Origin: Kushneria phyllosphaerae
GTDB lineage: Bacteria > Pseudomonadota > Gammaproteobacteria > Pseudomonadales > Halomonadaceae
Assembly (NCBI RefSeq): GCF_900312995.1
Contig: NZ_ONZI01000001.1
Span: 806,001 to 870,000, forward strand
Direction of reading: 5' to 3'
Length of the DNA stretch: 64,000 nucleotides
Made by a program: the position numbers and the translations under genes. How positions within the stretch are numbered: position 1 is the stretch's first letter; every line of letters begins with the position of its first letter. This document shows positions 62,597-64,000 of the stretch, in pieces. The notes under the pieces are model-generated. The model was given only the letters and a program-made list of their open reading frames with translations. It was not told the DNA's origin and did not search any database.

Positions 62597-64000
62597 CTAA
62601 AGAAGTCGAGAGAACTGCTGACGATGTTCGGCCGAAAGATGCGAATCAAAGGTCATGGCCAGCTGGCGAATCAACAGTCGTCCCATGGGGGTCACCATAA
62701 GCGAGTGCTTATCATATTCGATGAGGCCGTCTCGCCGAAAGGTGGCAAGCCTTTCAAACACGTTGGCGAAATAGTATGACGCGTTGATGCCAAAGTCGGC
62801 TTCGATGGCCTCAAAATCCAGACGCATGTCACACATCAAACGATGAATCACATGGCGGCGCAGCCGGTCATCCCCGCTCAGGCGTACGCCGCGGAAGGTC
62901 GCCAGCTGCCCGCCATCAATGGCCGCCTGCCAGGTCTCCAGATGTGCGGCGTTCTGCGCGTAGACATCATCGACCTGGCTGATGGCCGACACGCCCAGGC
63001 CCACCAGGTCACACCGGGCATGAGTGGTATAGCCCTGGAAGTTGCGCTGTAGCTGTCCTTCACGCTGTGCCACGCTCAGGCTGTCATCCGGTCGGGCGAA
63101 GTGATCCATGCCGATATGGACATAACCCGCCTGCGTCAGCTTCTCCACCGTCATGCACTGGATGGCCAGGCGAGTGGCCGTGTCCGGAAGATCGGCGCTG
63201 TTGATGCGCCGCTGGGGCGGAAAGCGCTCGGGCAGGTGGGCATAGTTGAAAATGGAAAGCCGTGCCGGCGCCATGTCGATCACCTGATCCAGCGTGTCGG
63301 CAAAGCTTGCCACACTCTGATGCGGCAGGCCGTAGATCAGGTCCAGGTTCAGGGAGCGAAACCCCAGCCGGTGGGCCTCATCGATCAGATTTTCACTCAG
63401 CTCACGTGGCTGGACCCGGTTGATGGCCTTTTGCACGCGTACGTTCAGATCCTGTACGCCAAGGCTCAGTCGGTTAAAGCCCAGCGACTGCAGATGTCGC
63501 AGGGTATAAACGTCGGCCTCGCGAGGATCGATCTCGATGGCAAAGTCGCGGTCGGGATGGGCGGAAAGATTGAAATGCGCGCCCAGCTGGTCCATCAGCC
63601 GGCTCATCTGATCCAGATCAAGAAAGGTCGGAGTGCCGCCGCCCCAGTGAAGCTGTTCGACCACACGCTCGCCATCGAGATCGCGACGCATCAGCGTCAT
63701 CTCCCGGGTCAGTCTGGCCAGATAGGGCTCGGCCATGCTGGTCTGGCGGGTCGCGATGCGATTGCAGCCGCAGTAAAAGCAGATGCGTCGGCAAAAGGGG
63801 ATATGCACATAAAGCGACAGCGCCCGCGCGGTCGCGTTGCTGCGCGCCAGCGCCTGCGTCAGTTGCTCCTGACCGAAATGATCGGTGAAGGCTGTGGCAG
63901 GAGGATAGGACGTATAGCGCGGGCCGTTGCCGTCATGACGCTTTAGAAGCTCAAGGTCCGGCGAGAAAAGCGCATCGGAAAAGGCGGGTCGGGGAGCAGG
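62597..64000 (-). CDS. hemN: Oxygen-independent coproporphyrinogen III oxidase, 5' end cut
   Basis: A radical SAM enzyme for anaerobic heme synthesis. The [4Fe-4S]/SAM motif is CRRICFYCGC (Cys-x3-Cys-x2-Cys-x-Cys), followed by GGGTPTFL. The frame does not start at the GTG at 63808: it continues to the right edge, and the extra residues (LLKRHDGNGPRYTSYPPA...FTDHF, then LYVHIPFC) are the conserved HemN N-terminus. So 468 codons are visible and only a few residues with the true start lie outside. Confidence 0.94.
   Translation of the reverse strand, partial: PAPRPAFSDALFSPDLELLKRHDGNGPRYTSYPPATAFTDHFGQEQLTQALARSNATARALSLYVHIPFCRRICFYCGCNRIATRQTSMAEPYLARLTREMTLMRRDLDGERVVEQLHWGGGTPTFLDLDQMSRLMDQLGAHFNLSAHPDRDFAIEIDPREADVYTLRHLQSLGFNRLSLGVQDLNVRVQKAINRVQPRELSENLIDEAHRLGFRSLNLDLIYGLPHQSVASFADTLDQVIDMAPARLSIFNYAHLPERFPPQRRINSADLPDTATRLAIQCMTVEKLTQAGYVHIGMDHFARPDDSLSVAQREGQLQRNFQGYTTHARCDLVGLGVSAISQVDDVYAQNAAHLETWQAAIDGGQLATFRGVRLSGDDRLRRHVIHRLMCDMRLDFEAIEADFGINASYYFANVFERLATFRRDGLIEYDKHSLMVTPMGRLLIRQLAMTFDSHLSAEHRQQFSRLL

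Noticed and set aside
1-64000. tRNA, rRNA, prophage, insertion sequence or toxin-antitoxin genes
   Set aside because: Looked for on both strands by reading; no cloverleaf, transposase, integrase other than XerC, or toxin-antitoxin pair was seen. A tRNA or repeat search program would be decisive.

Overview
The window reads as chromosomal core DNA of a GC-rich gammaproteobacterium, most likely a halophile of the Halomonadaceae type (Halomonas/Kushneria-like). The evidence is a 13-gene nuo operon with a fused nuoCD, the lptM-lysA-dapF-DUF484-xerC-yigB order, hemCDXY, an Fnr/Anr next to hemN, and strongly acidic proteins. The genus is inference; no rRNA or tRNA gene was found to test it. I also see no CRISPR array, insertion sequence, prophage or attachment site.

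Layout. 1-6195: a 5' lipoprotein fragment, a DUF2390 gene divergent from the ABC-F ATPase yheS, chaB, then on the minus strand an SDR oxidoreductase, dtd, a two-domain UspA protein and thiD. 6541-21682: complete nuoABCDEFGHIJKLMN (respiratory complex I) on the plus strand, closed by a bidirectional terminator. 21785-24629: an endonuclease/exonuclease/phosphatase-family protein, dsbA, engB and a small membrane-anchored protein. 24828-31073: a tightly overlapping minus-strand operon argH-lptM-lysA-dapF-DUF484-xerC-yigB-like HAD (arginine, lysine and diaminopimelate synthesis, LPS-machinery maturation, chromosome dimer resolution). 31269-35520: the divergent hemC-hemD-hemX-hemY tetrapyrrole operon. 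35649-45304: an M16 metalloprotease, a PhoP/PhoQ-like two-component system, then a copper module (CopI-like cupredoxin, CopA-type multicopper oxidase with a Met/His tandem repeat, CopB, cytochrome b561, glutaredoxin-MauE fusion). 45338-50060: recQ with an HDAC-like deacetylase, and an MFS_3 exporter. 50287-54156: LdhA-type D-lactate dehydrogenase with lactate permease, then an MFS transporter. 54252-58291: a small lipoprotein, and a LysR - amidohydrolase - Na+/solute symporter group. 58463-64000: a DUF2780 exported protein, an orphan ParA, an alpha/beta hydrolase lacking the nucleophile serine, a DUF488 protein, an Fnr/Anr regulator, and hemN, which runs off the right edge.

Most of the window is conserved housekeeping. 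The parts that reward a second look are the copper/redox module with its 54-bp coding repeat, the small ORF and shared 13-mer in the intercistronic gaps of the nuo operon, the two competing hairpins between the amidohydrolase and symporter genes, the alpha/beta hydrolase with a glycine at the nucleophile position, and several palindromes in front of small exported proteins. I found no clear evidence for a wholly new defence or mobile system.
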